Translations under genes and position numbers: made by a program
Part shown: piece by piece, positions 7,804-16,478 of the stretch
Layout: the number at the start of each line of letters is the position of its first letter
Position numbering within the stretch: the stretch's first letter is position 1
Assembly: GCA_017505745.1 (NCBI GenBank)
Contig: JAFVOP010000066.1
Span: 1-40,995 of the forward strand
From: Clostridia bacterium
Lineage (GTDB): Bacteria; Bacillota; Clostridia; Oscillospirales; CAG-272
Direction of reading: 5' to 3'
DNA: 40,995 bases
Notes under the pieces: generated by a model
Databases searched by the model: none
Seen by the model: the letters and a program-made list of their open reading frames with translations, nothing else
What the model was told of the DNA's origin: nothing

Positions 7804-8673
7804 ATGAAAAAATTACTCAGCATTCTGCTGGTGGCCGTGCTTCTGCTCGGCACCGTGGCTTCGTTTGCATCGTGCTCGAACGAAGAAACGATCATCGTTC
7901 AAACCAACGCTTTCTTCGCTCCCTTTGAATACTACGACGGCACCGAAATCAAGGGTGTGGACGTAGAGATCATGAACATGGTTGGCGAAAAACTTGGTAA
8001 AAAGATTGAGTTTGAAAACGTAGAATTCTCTGCTATCATCGACAACGTTAAGGCCGGAGAAGTTTGTGATGCAGGCGCGGCCGGCATCACGATCACCAAA
8101 GAAAGAAAAGACAAGGTAGACTTCTCCACCCCCTACTACACCTCCGTGCAGTACGTGATCTTTGAAAAGGACAATGACGCGATCACAACCAAAACGGCAG
8201 ACGGCACCGAGTACATCGTATGGGAAACTCTCGCCGGCAAGACCATCGGCGTGCAGACCGACACTACGGGTTGGATCTACACCGACGGTGAGATCAACGC
8301 AACCGCCGACAACGATTACGGCTATAACGGCGTGCTCTACGGTACCGAGACCAAGCTCAACTGCTATGACAACGGACAACTGGCGGCAGATGCAATCACT
8401 GCTAACCACATTGACGTTGTAATCATTGATGAGCTTCCTGCGCAGTATATCGTTTCCAAGAACAGCTCCTTCAAATGCGTTCCCCTCTACTATTCGGGCG
8501 AGACCGACGCGGACGATGCTCCTGTAGAGGAACAGTACGCGATCTGCGTGACCAAGGGCAATCAGGAACTCCTGGATGCGATCAACGACGTGCTCGCAGA
8601 GTTGATGGTGAAGGATGCCCACGGCAAGACCGAGATTGAAAAGATGGTTATGACCCACATGGGCATGAACTGA
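7804..8673 (+). CDS. Polar amino acid ABC transporter substrate-binding lipoprotein
   Basis: This 289-aa family 3 solute-binding protein begins with a lipoprotein signal (MKKLLSILLVAVLLLGTVA, lipobox FASC with Cys about 23). The mature part shows the amino-acid-binding fold motifs: NAFFAPFEYYDGTEIKGVDVEI near the start, then CDAGAAGITITKERKDKVDFS and TPYYTS around 85-115. It captures an amino acid at the outer membrane face and hands it to the permease encoded next. The ATG at 7804 follows GGAGG. An upstream in-frame ATG at 7732 lies inside the promoter and was rejected. The substrate cannot be told from sequence. A hairpin separates it from the permease gene. Confidence 0.93.
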   Translation: MKKLLSILLVAVLLLGTVASFASCSNEETIIVQTNAFFAPFEYYDGTEIKGVDVEIMNMVGEKLGKKIEFENVEFSAIIDNVKAGEVCDAGAAGITITKERKDKVDFSTPYYTSVQYVIFEKDNDAITTKTADGTEYIVWETLAGKTIGVQTDTTGWIYTDGEINATADNDYGYNGVLYGTETKLNCYDNGQLAADAITANHIDVVIIDELPAQYIVSKNSSFKCVPLYYSGETDADDAPVEEQYAICVTKGNQELLDAINDVLAELMVKDAHGKTEIEKMVMTHMGMN

Positions 8674-8691
8674 TTCAAAGCGAATACCTTT

Positions 8692-8730
8692 GCGAAAAAG
8701 AACGAGGCGTAACGCGGCGTTCTTTTTCGC
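8692..8730 (+). promoter_or_regulatory. Intercistronic hairpin between binding protein and permease
   Basis: A 13-bp perfect stem (GCGAAAAAGAACG with CGTTCTTTTTCGC) has a 13-nt loop and no clear T-run beyond it. Such hairpins often stabilise the upstream message or partly terminate, which keeps the binding protein in excess over the membrane components. Confidence 0.7.
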
Positions 8731-8769
8731 ATGTATGCTCTCAATTTCAAGAAAAAAAGGAACAAAAGA

Positions 8770-9462
8770 ATGGATTTTTTTCATAAAATAATCGAGCTCT
8801 TCTCCACTCCCAAATACATGGAAAGCATTTGGGAGGGACTGAAAACCACGCTGATCATTTCGGTGCTCGCCGCCCTGATCGGCCTTTTGCTCGGAACGCT
8901 CCTCGCAATCGTTGCGATCGCCAAAGACTCCAAATGGACGAAACTTCCCAAGCTGATCTGCAAGATCTATATCACCGTCATCCGCGGAACGCCGATGGCG
9001 CTCCAACTCTTTATCATGGCCTACGTCATCTTCGCCATTCGCGGCTTTCCTCAAATCGTGACCGCAACCATTGCCTTCGGTCTCAATTCCAGTGCCTACG
9101 TGGCGGAAAACATCCGCGCGGGCATCTTGTCGGTGGACATCGGGCAAACCGAGGCCGGACGTGCGCTGGGTCTTCCCGGAAGGACCACGATGCTGAAAAT
9201 CGTGATCCCGCAGGCCATCAAAAACGTGATTCCCGCAATCGGTAACGAGCTGATCGCCTTGATCAAGGAAACCTCGATCGTAAGCATGATCGGCATGTAC
9301 GATCTGACGATGGCGGCAAAGATCATCGGCAGCGGAAACAACATGGCAAGCTATATCGTTCCCATGACCGTGGTCGCGCTCTTCTATCTGGGAATCGTAT
9401 ATCTGCTCACCTTTGGAATCAAACTGATAGAAAAGAGGTTGCGTGCAAGTGATAAGCGTTAA
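8770..9462 (+). CDS. Amino acid ABC transporter permease (HisM/GlnP family)
   Basis: This 230-aa inner-membrane protein has about five hydrophobic helices. It carries the EAA loop that docks on the ATPase ([20 protein letters not shown] and [19 protein letters not shown], about residues 115-155) and an early [12 protein letters not shown] motif typical of His/Glu/Arg-type permeases. The ATG at 8770 was chosen because AAGGA lies 8 nt upstream. The longer open frame begins inside the intercistronic hairpin. Its 3' end overlaps the ATPase start by 20 nt. Confidence 0.93.
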   Translation: MDFFHKIIELFSTPKYMESIWEGLKTTLIISVLAALIGLLLGTLLAIVAIAKDSKWTKLPKLICKIYITVIRGTPMALQLFIMAYVIFAIRGFPQIVTATIAFGLNSSAYVAENIRAGILSVDIGQTEAGRALGLPGRTTMLKIVIPQAIKNVIPAIGNELIALIKETSIVSMIGMYDLTMAAKIIGSGNNMASYIVPMTVVALFYLGIVYLLTFGIKLIEKRLRASDKR

Positions 9463-10342
9463 GAATATTTATAAAGACTTTGGCACGCTCCGCGTGTTGA
9501 ATGCCGTTTCCTGCGAGATCAAGGACGGGGAAAAAGTGGTGATCATCGGCCCCTCGGGAAGCGGAAAAAGCACCATGCTCCGCTGCATGAACCTGCTGGA
9601 ATCCCCCACCTACGGGGAAATCTGGCTGGACGGCAAGCTCCTTACCCCCGCCGATCCCTACCTGCATCCCGCCGTGATGCAAACATCCAAGACCTACGCC
9701 AAGCTCTACGGCAAAATGCCCGATGAAGCGGAAGTGATTCGCGCCATTAAGGAAAAGGACCTCTTGAAAAAACACGAGGGCAGAGCCTATCAGGCGGCAC
9801 TCAAAGAGGTGGAAAAGCAGAACCAGATCGATATCAACCTTGCGCGTCAGCAAATGGGCATGGTCTTCCAACACTTCAACCTGTTCAATAACATGACCGT
9901 GTTGCAGAACCTGACGCTCGCACCGGTCCAGCTCAAACTCAAAAGCAAGGAGGAAGCCGAGCAGCATGCCATGCAGCTCCTGACCCGCATCGGTCTGCAA
10001 GATAAAGCAAACGTTTATCCCTCTACCCTCTCGGGCGGTCAAAAGCAGCGCATCGCCATTGTACGCGCGCTGGCTATGAACCCAAAAGTGATGCTCTTCG
10101 ACGAGCCCACCTCGGCGCTGGATCCCGAAATGGTAGGTGAGGTGCTTGATCTGATCCGTGAGCTTGCCGACGAGGGAATGACCATGGTGATCGTCACCCA
10201 CGAAATGGGCTTTGCCCGCGAGGTTGCCGACCGCATCCTCTTTATGGACGGCGGACAGATCGTGGAGGAAGCACCTCCCGCCGAGCTTTTCACCAGTCCG
10301 CAAAATCCGCGTACCAAGGAATTTTTGAGTAAGGTATTATAA
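9443..10342 (+). CDS. Amino acid ABC transporter ATP-binding protein with insertion
   Basis: This 299-aa GlnQ-type ATPase has Walker [10 protein letters not shown] (about residue 36), Q-loop [11 protein letters not shown] (about 138), signature LSGGQKQR (about 193), Walker B VMLFDEP (about 213) and switch His VTHEMGF (about 249). It powers uptake with the permease and binding protein just upstream. It is about 60 residues longer than the usual 240, because an unusual charged segment (about residues 70-133, TPADPYLHP to [10 protein letters not shown]) sits between the Walker A strand region and the Q-loop. The GTG start has AGAGG 4 nt upstream and overlaps the permease gene. Confidence 0.92.
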   Translation: MQVISVKNIYKDFGTLRVLNAVSCEIKDGEKVVIIGPSGSGKSTMLRCMNLLESPTYGEIWLDGKLLTPADPYLHPAVMQTSKTYAKLYGKMPDEAEVIRAIKEKDLLKKHEGRAYQAALKEVEKQNQIDINLARQQMGMVFQHFNLFNNMTVLQNLTLAPVQLKLKSKEEAEQHAMQLLTRIGLQDKANVYPSTLSGGQKQRIAIVRALAMNPKVMLFDEPTSALDPEMVGEVLDLIRELADEGMTMVIVTHEMGFAREVADRILFMDGGQIVEEAPPAELFTSPQNPRTKEFLSKVL

Positions 10343-10354
10343 GAAATATGTTTT

Positions 10355-10394
10355 TGTGTGGGCCCCCTTTTTTCGCAAAAAGGGGGCCCACACA
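10355..10394. terminator. Very GC-rich palindrome at 3' end of ABC operon
   Basis: Arms TGTGGGCCCCCTTTTT and AAAAAGGGGGCCCACA enclose a 4-nt loop. The internal T/A block sits within the stem rather than after it. It probably ends the ABC operon transcript. Confidence 0.65.
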
Positions 10395-10452
10395 CACCTC
10401 TACCAGAAACGTTCCCCGCACTTATTTTCAGAAAGTACTTGAAATGGGGTAA

Positions 10453-10498
10453 AACGTGCAAACACGTTGGGGGAAACTTCTTGTAAGAAGTTTCCCCC
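10453..10498. repeat. Hairpin repeat, solo copy (convergent ABC/lysC junction)
   Basis: A mini-hairpin AACGTG-CAAA-CACGTT (10453-10468) is followed directly by the main palindrome: GGGGGAAACTTCTT, loop GT, and its complement (10469-10498). The 30-nt core is identical to the one at 40281-40310. The flank on the left (TTGAAATGGGGTAAAACG) matches, in inverse orientation, the flank of the 13595 and 40565 copies. It lies between two convergent genes. Confidence 0.85.
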
Positions 10499-10524
10499 GG
10501 AAAAAACCTTTAATATTATTTTAC

Positions 10525-11835
10525 TTATTTTACAAATTCGAGATAAATGGCATTCAGTGCTTTTTCGAGGTCATGCTCTTCCACGCCAACGATAATGTTC
10601 AGCTCACTGGAGCCCTGGTCGATCATACGGATATTGATTCCGGCATCCGAGAGAGCCACAAACACACGCGCAGCAGTTCCCTTTGCCTTGACCATACCGC
10701 GTCCAACCACGGCAAGCAATGCCAAACCGTCCTCGATGACCACGCTATCGGGACGCACGCGCTTGTTGATCGAGGTCAGAACGCGCTCGCGGCGCGCGTC
10801 GAGGTATTGGGTAGCAACCACCACGCTCATGGTATCAACGCCGGAGGGCAGATGCTCGAAGGAGATATCGTTGTCCTCCAAAACGTCGAGGATCTTTCGC
10901 CCAAACCCAATTTCGGAGTTCATCATGTCTTTTTCCACGTTGATAACCGAAAATCCCTTGCGACCGGCAATCCCTGTAATCACGTGCTCGGAATCGTATT
11001 CGTTAGTGCTTGCCACGATCATCGTGCCGGGAGCATCCGGCTCGTTGGTATTGCGGATGTTGATCGGGATACCGGCATAGCGAACCGGGAAGATCGCGTC
11101 CTCATGGAGCACCGACGCGCCCATGTAGGAAAGCTCCCGCAGCTCGCGGTAGGTAATAGTTTTGATGGGAAGCGGATCCTTAACGATACGGGGATCGGCC
11201 ATCAGGCATCCCGATACGTCGGTCCAGTTCTCGTACAGCTCGGCGTCGGCGGCGCGGGCAACGATCGAGCCCGTGATATCCGATCCGCCGCGGCTGAAGG
11301 TTTTGATGGTGCCGTTTGGCATCACACCGTAAAAGCCGGGGATCACGGCGTATTCGTGCTTTTTGAGCTCCTTGCGCATCTCCTCGTCGGTCTTTTCGTC
11401 ATCGTACAAACCGTTTTCATGGAAAAAAACCACCGACTCGGCGTCAATGAAATCAAAGCCGAGGAATTTGGCAAGAATGAGGGAGTTGAGGTATTCCCCG
11501 CGGCTGGCGGCAAAATCACGTCCCGAATGGTGCTGGATCGCGTTGCGGATATATTCCAATTCACCCGTAATGTCGAAGTTGAGGCCAAGGTCGCGGATGA
11601 TGCTGTTATACCGCTCGCAGATCTGCTGATAATATTCGGTGATATCCTCGTGATTGCGCACCATCTCATAGCAACGGTAAAGCATATCGGTAACCTTGAC
11701 GTCACTCGAAAAACGCTTACCGGGTGCGGACGCCACCACAAAGCGGCGGTCGGGATCGGCTTTTACAATAGAGGCAACCTTGCGGAATTGCTCAGAATCT
11801 GCCAGGGAGGAGCCTCCGAATTTTACAACTTTCAT
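10525..11835 (-). CDS. lysC: Aspartate kinase
   Basis: This 436-aa cytosolic enzyme phosphorylates L-aspartate, the first step to lysine, threonine, methionine and diaminopimelate. The N-terminal amino-acid-kinase domain shows VVKFGGSSLAD at residues 3-13, the FSRGGSDITGS substrate/nucleotide region at about 200 and a DPRIV segment at about 232. Two C-terminal ACT domains follow (about 290-435; GFSVINVEKDMMN and VVGRGMVKAKGTAARVF), the usual site of lysine or threonine feedback. The ATG has AAAGGATG upstream. Promoter and gene are separated by about 70 nt, with no room for a lysine riboswitch. It is monocistronic. Confidence 0.96.
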   Translation of the reverse strand: MKVVKFGGSSLADSEQFRKVASIVKADPDRRFVVASAPGKRFSSDVKVTDMLYRCYEMVRNHEDITEYYQQICERYNSIIRDLGLNFDITGELEYIRNAIQHHSGRDFAASRGEYLNSLILAKFLGFDFIDAESVVFFHENGLYDDEKTDEEMRKELKKHEYAVIPGFYGVMPNGTIKTFSRGGSDITGSIVARAADAELYENWTDVSGCLMADPRIVKDPLPIKTITYRELRELSYMGASVLHEDAIFPVRYAGIPINIRNTNEPDAPGTMIVASTNEYDSEHVITGIAGRKGFSVINVEKDMMNSEIGFGRKILDVLEDNDISFEHLPSGVDTMSVVVATQYLDARRERVLTSINKRVRPDSVVIEDGLALLAVVGRGMVKAKGTAARVFVALSDAGINIRMIDQGSSELNIIVGVEEHDLEKALNAIYLEFVK

Positions 11836-11912
11836 GTCTCTTACATCCTTTCAAAGGGGAGTCGGTCTTTCGGATCCATTGCCCAAAAAACCTTTTTTCG
11901 ATAATTACTAAT

Positions 11913-11941
11913 ATTATATGAAATCTTGCGCGCTTTGTCAA
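11913..11941 (-). promoter_or_regulatory. Sigma-A promoter of lysC
   Basis: TTGACA (11936-11941) and TATAAT (11913-11918) on minus have a 17-bp spacer. Confidence 0.9.
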
Positions 11942-12014
11942 GATACAAAACGCCAAAAGAACACAAAAAATGCGCTTTTTTCAAGACAGAATCACAAAAA
12001 AGAGAAAAAACGCG

Positions 12015-12043
12015 TTGCAAACGCAGCTTTTTTCTGCTATAAT
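12015..12043 (+). promoter_or_regulatory. Sigma-A promoter of malQ
   Basis: TTGCAA (12015-12020) and TATAAT (12038-12043) are 17 bp apart, 46 bp before the ATG. An intact promoter and AAAGGA ribosome site suggest the interrupted gene is still transcribed. Confidence 0.85.
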
Positions 12044-12089
12044 AAGATAAAGATAAAACATTCCCCCGGAAAGAAAGGATCCTGAAATC

Positions 12090-13520
12090 ATGAAACGCAA
12101 CAGCGGTGTGCTCATGCACGTCTCGTCCCTTTGGGGCAATTACTCGGAAGGAGCGCTTGGGAAGGAAGCGCGCGAATGGATCGATTTTCTCGTCGCGTGC
12201 GGTTTCCGTTATTGGCAGGTGCTACCCTTCTGCCTCCCCGACGATTGCAATTCGCCCTATAAATCCTTCAGCGCGTTCAGCATCAACCCCTATTTTATTG
12301 ACCTCCCCACGCTGTGCGAGCAGGGGCTTCTCACCGAGGCCGAGCTGAAGGCCGCCGAGCAAAAAACGCCCTATGCCTGCGAATTTGACCGTCTGAACGA
12401 AGAACGCATGGAGCTTTTGGCCGTGGCCTCCGCGCGCGTTCGTGACCGCGCCCCCATCGACGCGTTCCTCGCGTCGCACCCGCAAACGGCAAGCTTTTGC
12501 CGGTTTATGGCGCTCAAGGCCTCCAACGGCGGTGCGGAATGGGTGGACTGGACCTGTAACACGCCCGACGCTCGCACACTCAGGACCTAGCAGTTTGCGC
12601 AATACGAGGTCTGGCGGCAATGGATGGAGCTGAAAGCCTACGCCAACCGGCGCGGCGTTTCGATCATCGGGGACATCCCGATCTACGTGGCGTACGACAG
12701 TGCCGATGTATGGGCAAACAAAGAAATGTTTCAGCTGGATCAGCGTAACCGCCCCACCGCCGTGGCAGGTGTTCCGCCCGACTATTTTTGCGAGGACGGC
12801 CAGCTTTGGGGCAATCCGCTCTACGATTGGAAGCGCATGAAGGCTGACGGCTACGCCTGGTGGTGTGAGCGCATGTCCTTTATGATGGAGCTCTTCGACG
12901 GCGTGCGCATTGACCATTTCCGCGGGCTTGAATCCTATTTCAGCATCCCCGCCGGGGAAACTACAGCACGCAACGGGGTTTAGAAAAAAGGGCCCGGGAT
13001 GTCCTTTGTGCGCGCGATCCGCAAGATCTGCGGCAACAAGCTGATCATTGCCGAGGATCTCGGTGACATCACGCCCGCCGTGCAAAAGCTGGTTACGGAC
13101 AGTGGTTACCCCGGCATGCGCGTGCTGCAATTCGCTTTTCTTGGCGACGACGGCTCGCCGCATCTGCCGCACAACTACGACAACAATTGCGTGGCCTATA
13201 CGGGTACGCACGACAACAACACGCTCCTTGGCTACGTCTGGGAGCAGGACGACGCCACCCGCGCCAAGCTCATGAAATACTGTGGCTTTGAGGGTGATTG
13301 GAACGCTTGCTACAACGCCGTGTTGCGCACGATGTTCGCCAGCCACGCGGGGCTTTTGATGCTCCCCGTACAGGATCTTCTACTCTTTGGGCGCGATACG
13401 CGGATCAATACCCCCGGGCAGAGCGACGGCAATTGGAGCTATCGCATCACAAAAGAACAACTCGCTTCCCTCTCCCCCGAAAAGTTCCTCGCCTGGAACC
13501 GTCTCTACGGGAGAGTGTGA
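12090..13520 (+). pseudogene. malQ: 4-alpha-glucanotransferase (MalQ) with two in-frame amber codons
   Basis: Read straight through, the frame gives a 476-residue GH77 amylomaltase, close to the usual 500, which transfers alpha-1,4-glucans between chains in maltodextrin or glycogen use. Family motifs are intact: GDIPIYVAYDSADVWA, VAGVPPDYF, RIDHFRG (nucleophile Asp about 274), IIAEDLG (acid/base Glu about 322) and GTHDNNT (stabilising Asp about 374). TAG interrupts it at 12588-12590 (codon 167, before QFAQYEVWRQW) and at 12981-12983 (codon 298, before KKGPGM). At the second site the family has a conserved Trp (compare GRWVKAPG in Thermus). The first is an aromatic position. There is no frameshift and no other damage. 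Only the last fragment would contain two of the three catalytic acids, so truncated products should be inactive. It is either a very recent pseudogene or a read-through or recoded gene. Confidence 0.88.
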
Positions 13521-13594
13521 AGGAGATAGTATATTATGAGTATGCGGGGAGACCCCTTTTTGAAAAAAGGCTTTATTAGCGTAATATTTTTTGT

Positions 13595-13959
13595 GGGGAA
13601 AACTTTTGGAAAAGTTTTCCCCAACGTGCTTGCACGTTTTACCCCATTTCAAAACTTTCCGCACATCTTTCTTGCTAAATTGGTTCGTTTAACGCGCTTT
13701 ATATATGCATTGGCTCCCACGAGCACTTTGGGACGGCTTCTTGCAAAGAAGCCTTCGACCACAAAGTGCTCCAAATAGTTAGTTTTGATATGGAAAATAT
13801 TCTATTTTACGCTAACGAAGTTTTAGTTGAAAAAAGTTTCTCCCCCGCTTGCAAGCAATGAACGAAACGCGCACGAAAGTAACCAATTTAGTAATAAAAA
13901 AGTGTGTAAAGTTCTTGAAAGGAGTCTGGGGAAAACTTCTTTTAAGAAGTTTTCCCCAG
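13595..13959. mobile_element. MITE-like element with inverted terminal hairpins
   Basis: This 365-bp non-coding element lies between the convergent malQ and cysteine desulfurase genes. The left end is the palindrome 13595-13622 (arms GGGGAAAACTTTT, loop GG), followed by the mini-hairpin ACGTGC-TT-GCACGT and TTTTACCCCATTTCAAAACTTT. The right end is the palindrome 13926-13959 (16-bp stem, loop TT), preceded by GTGTGTAAAGTTCTTGAAA. The two flanks align as inverted repeats of roughly 90 bp, including CTAAATTGGTT on the left and AACCAATTTAG on the right. A nested hairpin lies inside at 13721-13771. No convincing ORF is present. The structure suggests a nonautonomous element or a structured RNA. 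Mobility is inferred from repetition only. Confidence 0.7.
13721..13771 (+). repeat. Nested hairpin module, copy 1
   Basis: The outer stem GAGCACTTTG (13721-13730) pairs with CAAAGTGCTC (13762-13771). The inner stem GGCTTCTT (13735-13742) pairs with AAGAAGCC (13746-13753) around loop GCA. The bases TTCGACCA join the inner and outer 3' arms and are the same in copies 2 and 3. An A/T-rich tail ending in TTTTACGCTAACGAAG follows. Confidence 0.8.
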
Positions 13960-13969
13960 AAATCTATAA

Positions 13970-15142
13970 TTACCCTCTGTTCCGCCGGACGAGGCGGTCG
14001 AGGGCGGATTGCATTGCGGAAACGAGGGCGTCGACGTCCTCGTTTTGATTTTGCCGACCGAAGCTGATGCGAATGGAGCACTCGGCGTCAGCGGCGGAAA
14101 GCCCGAAGGCCAGGAGCGCGCGGCTGACCGTTGCGGCGTGCGACGAGCATGCCGAGCCTTGCGATACCGAGATCCCGCTCTCGGAGAGCGCGTGAAGCAT
14201 CGTTTCGCTGCGGATATCGGGCAGCGTCAGGTTCAGGATGTGCGGCGCGCAAGCCCCCGCGGGCAGATTGAGGCGCACGGGAAGCGACGAAAGCCGCTCG
14301 ACGGCGTAGGCACGGAGCGCGCGCAGGTGCGCCAGATCCGCGGTCAGGTTGGCGTAACCCTCCTTTGCCGCCGCGCCAAAGCCCGCGATTCCGATCACGT
14401 TTTCGGTTCCCGAACGGAATCCTCCCTCCTGACCGCCGCCAAGCAGTAGCGGGATCAGGTCGCGGCGCTTGAGGGCTTCGGGCGAGACGTAAAGAGCACC
14501 CACCCCCTTGGGACCGTGGATCTTGTGCGCGCTGAGCGTCACCAGATCGGCGTGGATCGCGGCAGGAGAGAGCCTGCCCTTGAGATAGCCCTGCACCGCG
14601 TCGGTGTGCGTCACGGTGTCGGGATTTTTCGCTTTTGCCAACGCAAAGGCGCGTGCGATATCGTATTGCGCCCCCGTTTCATTGTTCACCGCCATGAGCG
14701 TGACCAAAAAGGTGCTCGGAGTGAGAGATTTCTCAAATTGGGTGAAATCAAGCGCCCCGCCCTTGGTGGAGATGCGAACGACCTCAAATCCGTCGGCCTC
14801 GAGCGCGCGCAGAGCGTTTTCCACACCCGCATGCTCAGAATCGGTGGAAAGGATCCTGCCCCCCTTGCGGCGCGGTTTGGCGTAGGCGGTCCCGAGGATC
14901 ACCAGATTGTCCGCCTCGCTTCCGCAGGAGGTAAAAAAGAGCTTTCCCGCGTCGCGCATATTGCGAACCCCCAGCGATTGGAGGATCTGCCTACGCGCGT
15001 CTTCGATCAGCGTATGCGCCGCCTGCCCCGCAGGATGCAGAGACGATGGGTTTCCGTAGATCTCCATCGCGCGGCACATGGCGTCTTTGGCCGCCTCGCA
15101 CAGCGGCGTGGTGGCACTGTTGTCAAGATAAATATCCTTCAT
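13970..15142 (-). CDS. Cysteine desulfurase (NifS/IscS family)
   Basis: This 390-aa class V aminotransferase-fold PLP enzyme removes sulfur from cysteine as enzyme-bound persulfide. Motifs: MKDIYLDNSATTPL at the start, the HTDAVQ Asp/Gln segment (about 179), the SAHKIHGPKG PLP lysine (about 205), GGGQEGGFRSGTEN (about 236) and the active-site Cys in GSACSSH (about 326). The short form of the active-site loop fits the group II-like or ThiI-partner (tRNA thiolation) desulfurases of Firmicutes, but no IscU, SufU or ThiI gene is in the window, so the acceptor is unknown. It starts 25 nt after the lipoprotein gene and probably shares its transcript. AAGGAT lies 11 nt before the ATG. Confidence 0.94.
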   Translation of the reverse strand: MKDIYLDNSATTPLCEAAKDAMCRAMEIYGNPSSLHPAGQAAHTLIEDARRQILQSLGVRNMRDAGKLFFTSCGSEADNLVILGTAYAKPRRKGGRILSTDSEHAGVENALRALEADGFEVVRISTKGGALDFTQFEKSLTPSTFLVTLMAVNNETGAQYDIARAFALAKAKNPDTVTHTDAVQGYLKGRLSPAAIHADLVTLSAHKIHGPKGVGALYVSPEALKRRDLIPLLLGGGQEGGFRSGTENVIGIAGFGAAAKEGYANLTADLAHLRALRAYAVERLSSLPVRLNLPAGACAPHILNLTLPDIRSETMLHALSESGISVSQGSACSSHAATVSRALLAFGLSAADAECSIRISFGRQNQNEDVDALVSAMQSALDRLVRRNRG

Positions 15143-15167
15143 AAACCGTCAACATCCTTCGTTTCGT

Positions 15168-16253
15168 TCAACGGAATTCAAAAGCGTCCACCATGCGCTC
15201 GAAATCGGCCAGGTGGGCGTCAAAGAGTTCGGCACTTGCCGCCGTGTAGGTCATGCTGTATATGCAGCTCTTGTAGGCCGCAACCACTTGTTTGTAATAG
15301 AAATCTCTGCCGCCCACCGTATAACGGTAGGTGTACGCGGTGGCAAGGCGTCCGCCCAGATCCTGCTCGGTCTCGGTTTTCAGCAACTCGTACCCATCCT
15401 CATCGGCGGTGCTCTTCATCATATCCTCACACAGAGCAAAGAACTCAGCCACGCTCATGCTGTCGGCATCGGGCATATACGGCACCACGCTGACGTTGGT
15501 GCGGTCGCTCTCCAGATAGGCGGCGTAGATCGCCTCGTCGCCGTTGACCGTCCAATCGGTGGGCACGTAGAAGCGGTAGGCCACGTCTCCGTTAGAAGCA
15601 AGCTTCATGCCCTCGGGAGCATCGGCATCGGGATCGATGGGCTTGACGTAGGTGGAGGGCACGTATGCCTCGGCAAAAATGAAATTGGTGAGAATGCTCT
15701 CAATATGAGAAACCAGCGTAGCGTAAAGATCGTCGGCAACCGTAAAGGTGATCACGTAAAAGGCGTTGGCTTTTTCGGCCAGCACGTGTACCACGTGGAG
15801 CGTCTCTCCCTTCACGGTGGCCGTGAGGTGGTAGCGCTGCGCGTTGAGCGTTCCCAGCGTGGTGGCCGTGGTCTCCTCCTCTACGGCAGTTACGCTGCCG
15901 CCCAGGGCAATTGCCTCTACCGCGGGCTTACATTCCTGCTCCCAGAACCACGAAAGTCGCGCGCTCCCCTTGAGGTCCAGCGCCGCCATTTGGGTCTCTA
16001 ACTCCTCACTCACGGGGTATTTCACCGCGCTCACCGTGGATTGTTGGGTCATCGTAAAATAAGCGCCCGAAACGCCGTACGCCGTACTGACGTTCCAAAC
16101 CGAGGGAACGTACAAACGAAACTCTGCGCCCGCCGCGGTGGCGTTTTTCATACCGTCGGGCACCCCGTACTCCTTGGTCGCGCAGGAAACACAGGTCAAT
16201 GTCAGCGCAAGGCAAAGCAAGAGCAACAACCGGCTCGAAACTCGTTTTTTCAC
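15168..16253 (-). CDS. Lipoprotein with two related PsbP-like/DUF1795-type domains
   Basis: This 361-aa exported protein begins with VKKRVSSRLLLLLCLALTL and a lipobox TCVSC (Cys about 24). The mature part has two similar halves. Each starts with GMK-x-A and a Y(R)FYVP-x-W-x-V strand (EFRLYVPSVWNV near 49 and YRFYVPTDWTV near 227), suggesting tandem domains of the PsbP/DUF1795 fold. The function is unknown. The GTG at 16253 was chosen because GGAAGGGAG lies 9 nt upstream and the signal peptide starts there. A longer upstream reading frame would bury the signal. It precedes the cysteine desulfurase gene with a 25-nt gap. Confidence 0.8.
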   Translation of the reverse strand: MKKRVSSRLLLLLCLALTLTCVSCATKEYGVPDGMKNATAAGAEFRLYVPSVWNVSTAYGVSGAYFTMTQQSTVSAVKYPVSEELETQMAALDLKGSARLSWFWEQECKPAVEAIALGGSVTAVEEETTATTLGTLNAQRYHLTATVKGETLHVVHVLAEKANAFYVITFTVADDLYATLVSHIESILTNFIFAEAYVPSTYVKPIDPDADAPEGMKLASNGDVAYRFYVPTDWTVNGDEAIYAAYLESDRTNVSVVPYMPDADSMSVAEFFALCEDMMKSTADEDGYELLKTETEQDLGGRLATAYTYRYTVGGRDFYYKQVVAAYKSCIYSMTYTAASAELFDAHLADFERMVDAFEFR

Positions 16254-16320
16254 AGTCCAAGACTCCCTTCCAAGAGACAACCTGCCGTTTTGGGACGGCG
16301 AACTCCCCTGTATCTTTTGC

Positions 16321-16329
16321 ATTATACCA
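16321..16329 (-). promoter_or_regulatory. Extended -10 promoter of lipoprotein gene
   Basis: On minus, TGGTATAAT (TATAAT at 16321-16326 with an upstream TG) lies about 70 nt before the GTG start. The -35 is poor. Confidence 0.6.
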
Positions 16330-16408
16330 TATTTCCATTTGAATATCTTCAATATTCTGTTAATTTTTTAAGCAAAAGAACTCTTTTGCAAAAAAACGCG
16401 CCCCTCTC

Positions 16409-16437
16409 TTGCATTTTCCGTACGGATGTGGTACAAT
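16409..16437 (+). promoter_or_regulatory. Sigma-A promoter of aldolase gene
   Basis: TTGCAT (16409-16414), a 17-bp spacer and TACAAT (16432-16437) lie 42 bp before the ATG. Confidence 0.75.
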
Positions 16438-16478
16438 AGAGCGGTATTCATCGAAATTCCCTTACAAAGGAGACCAAC

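Noticed and set aside
7813-9147. 444-codon minus-strand frame across the binding protein and permease genes
   Set aside because: It spans two real genes and their intergenic hairpin, with no domain or ribosome site.
10355-10394. Member of the 2-nt-loop hairpin family
   Set aside because: It has a different sequence (GGGCCCCC core) and a 4-nt loop. Treated as an ordinary end-of-operon palindrome.
10456-11904. 482-codon plus-strand frame opposite lysC
   Set aside because: lysC is a full-length, motif-complete gene with promoter and ribosome site. The antisense frame has none.
11836-11912. Lysine riboswitch before lysC
   Set aside because: The mapped promoter leaves a leader of only about 70 nt, far too short for the L-box fold.
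13536-13778. 80-codon plus-strand ORF inside the MITE-like element, and similar ORFs near 13849-14067
   Set aside because: These frames run through the palindromes, differ between copies of the element and show no conserved protein sequence.
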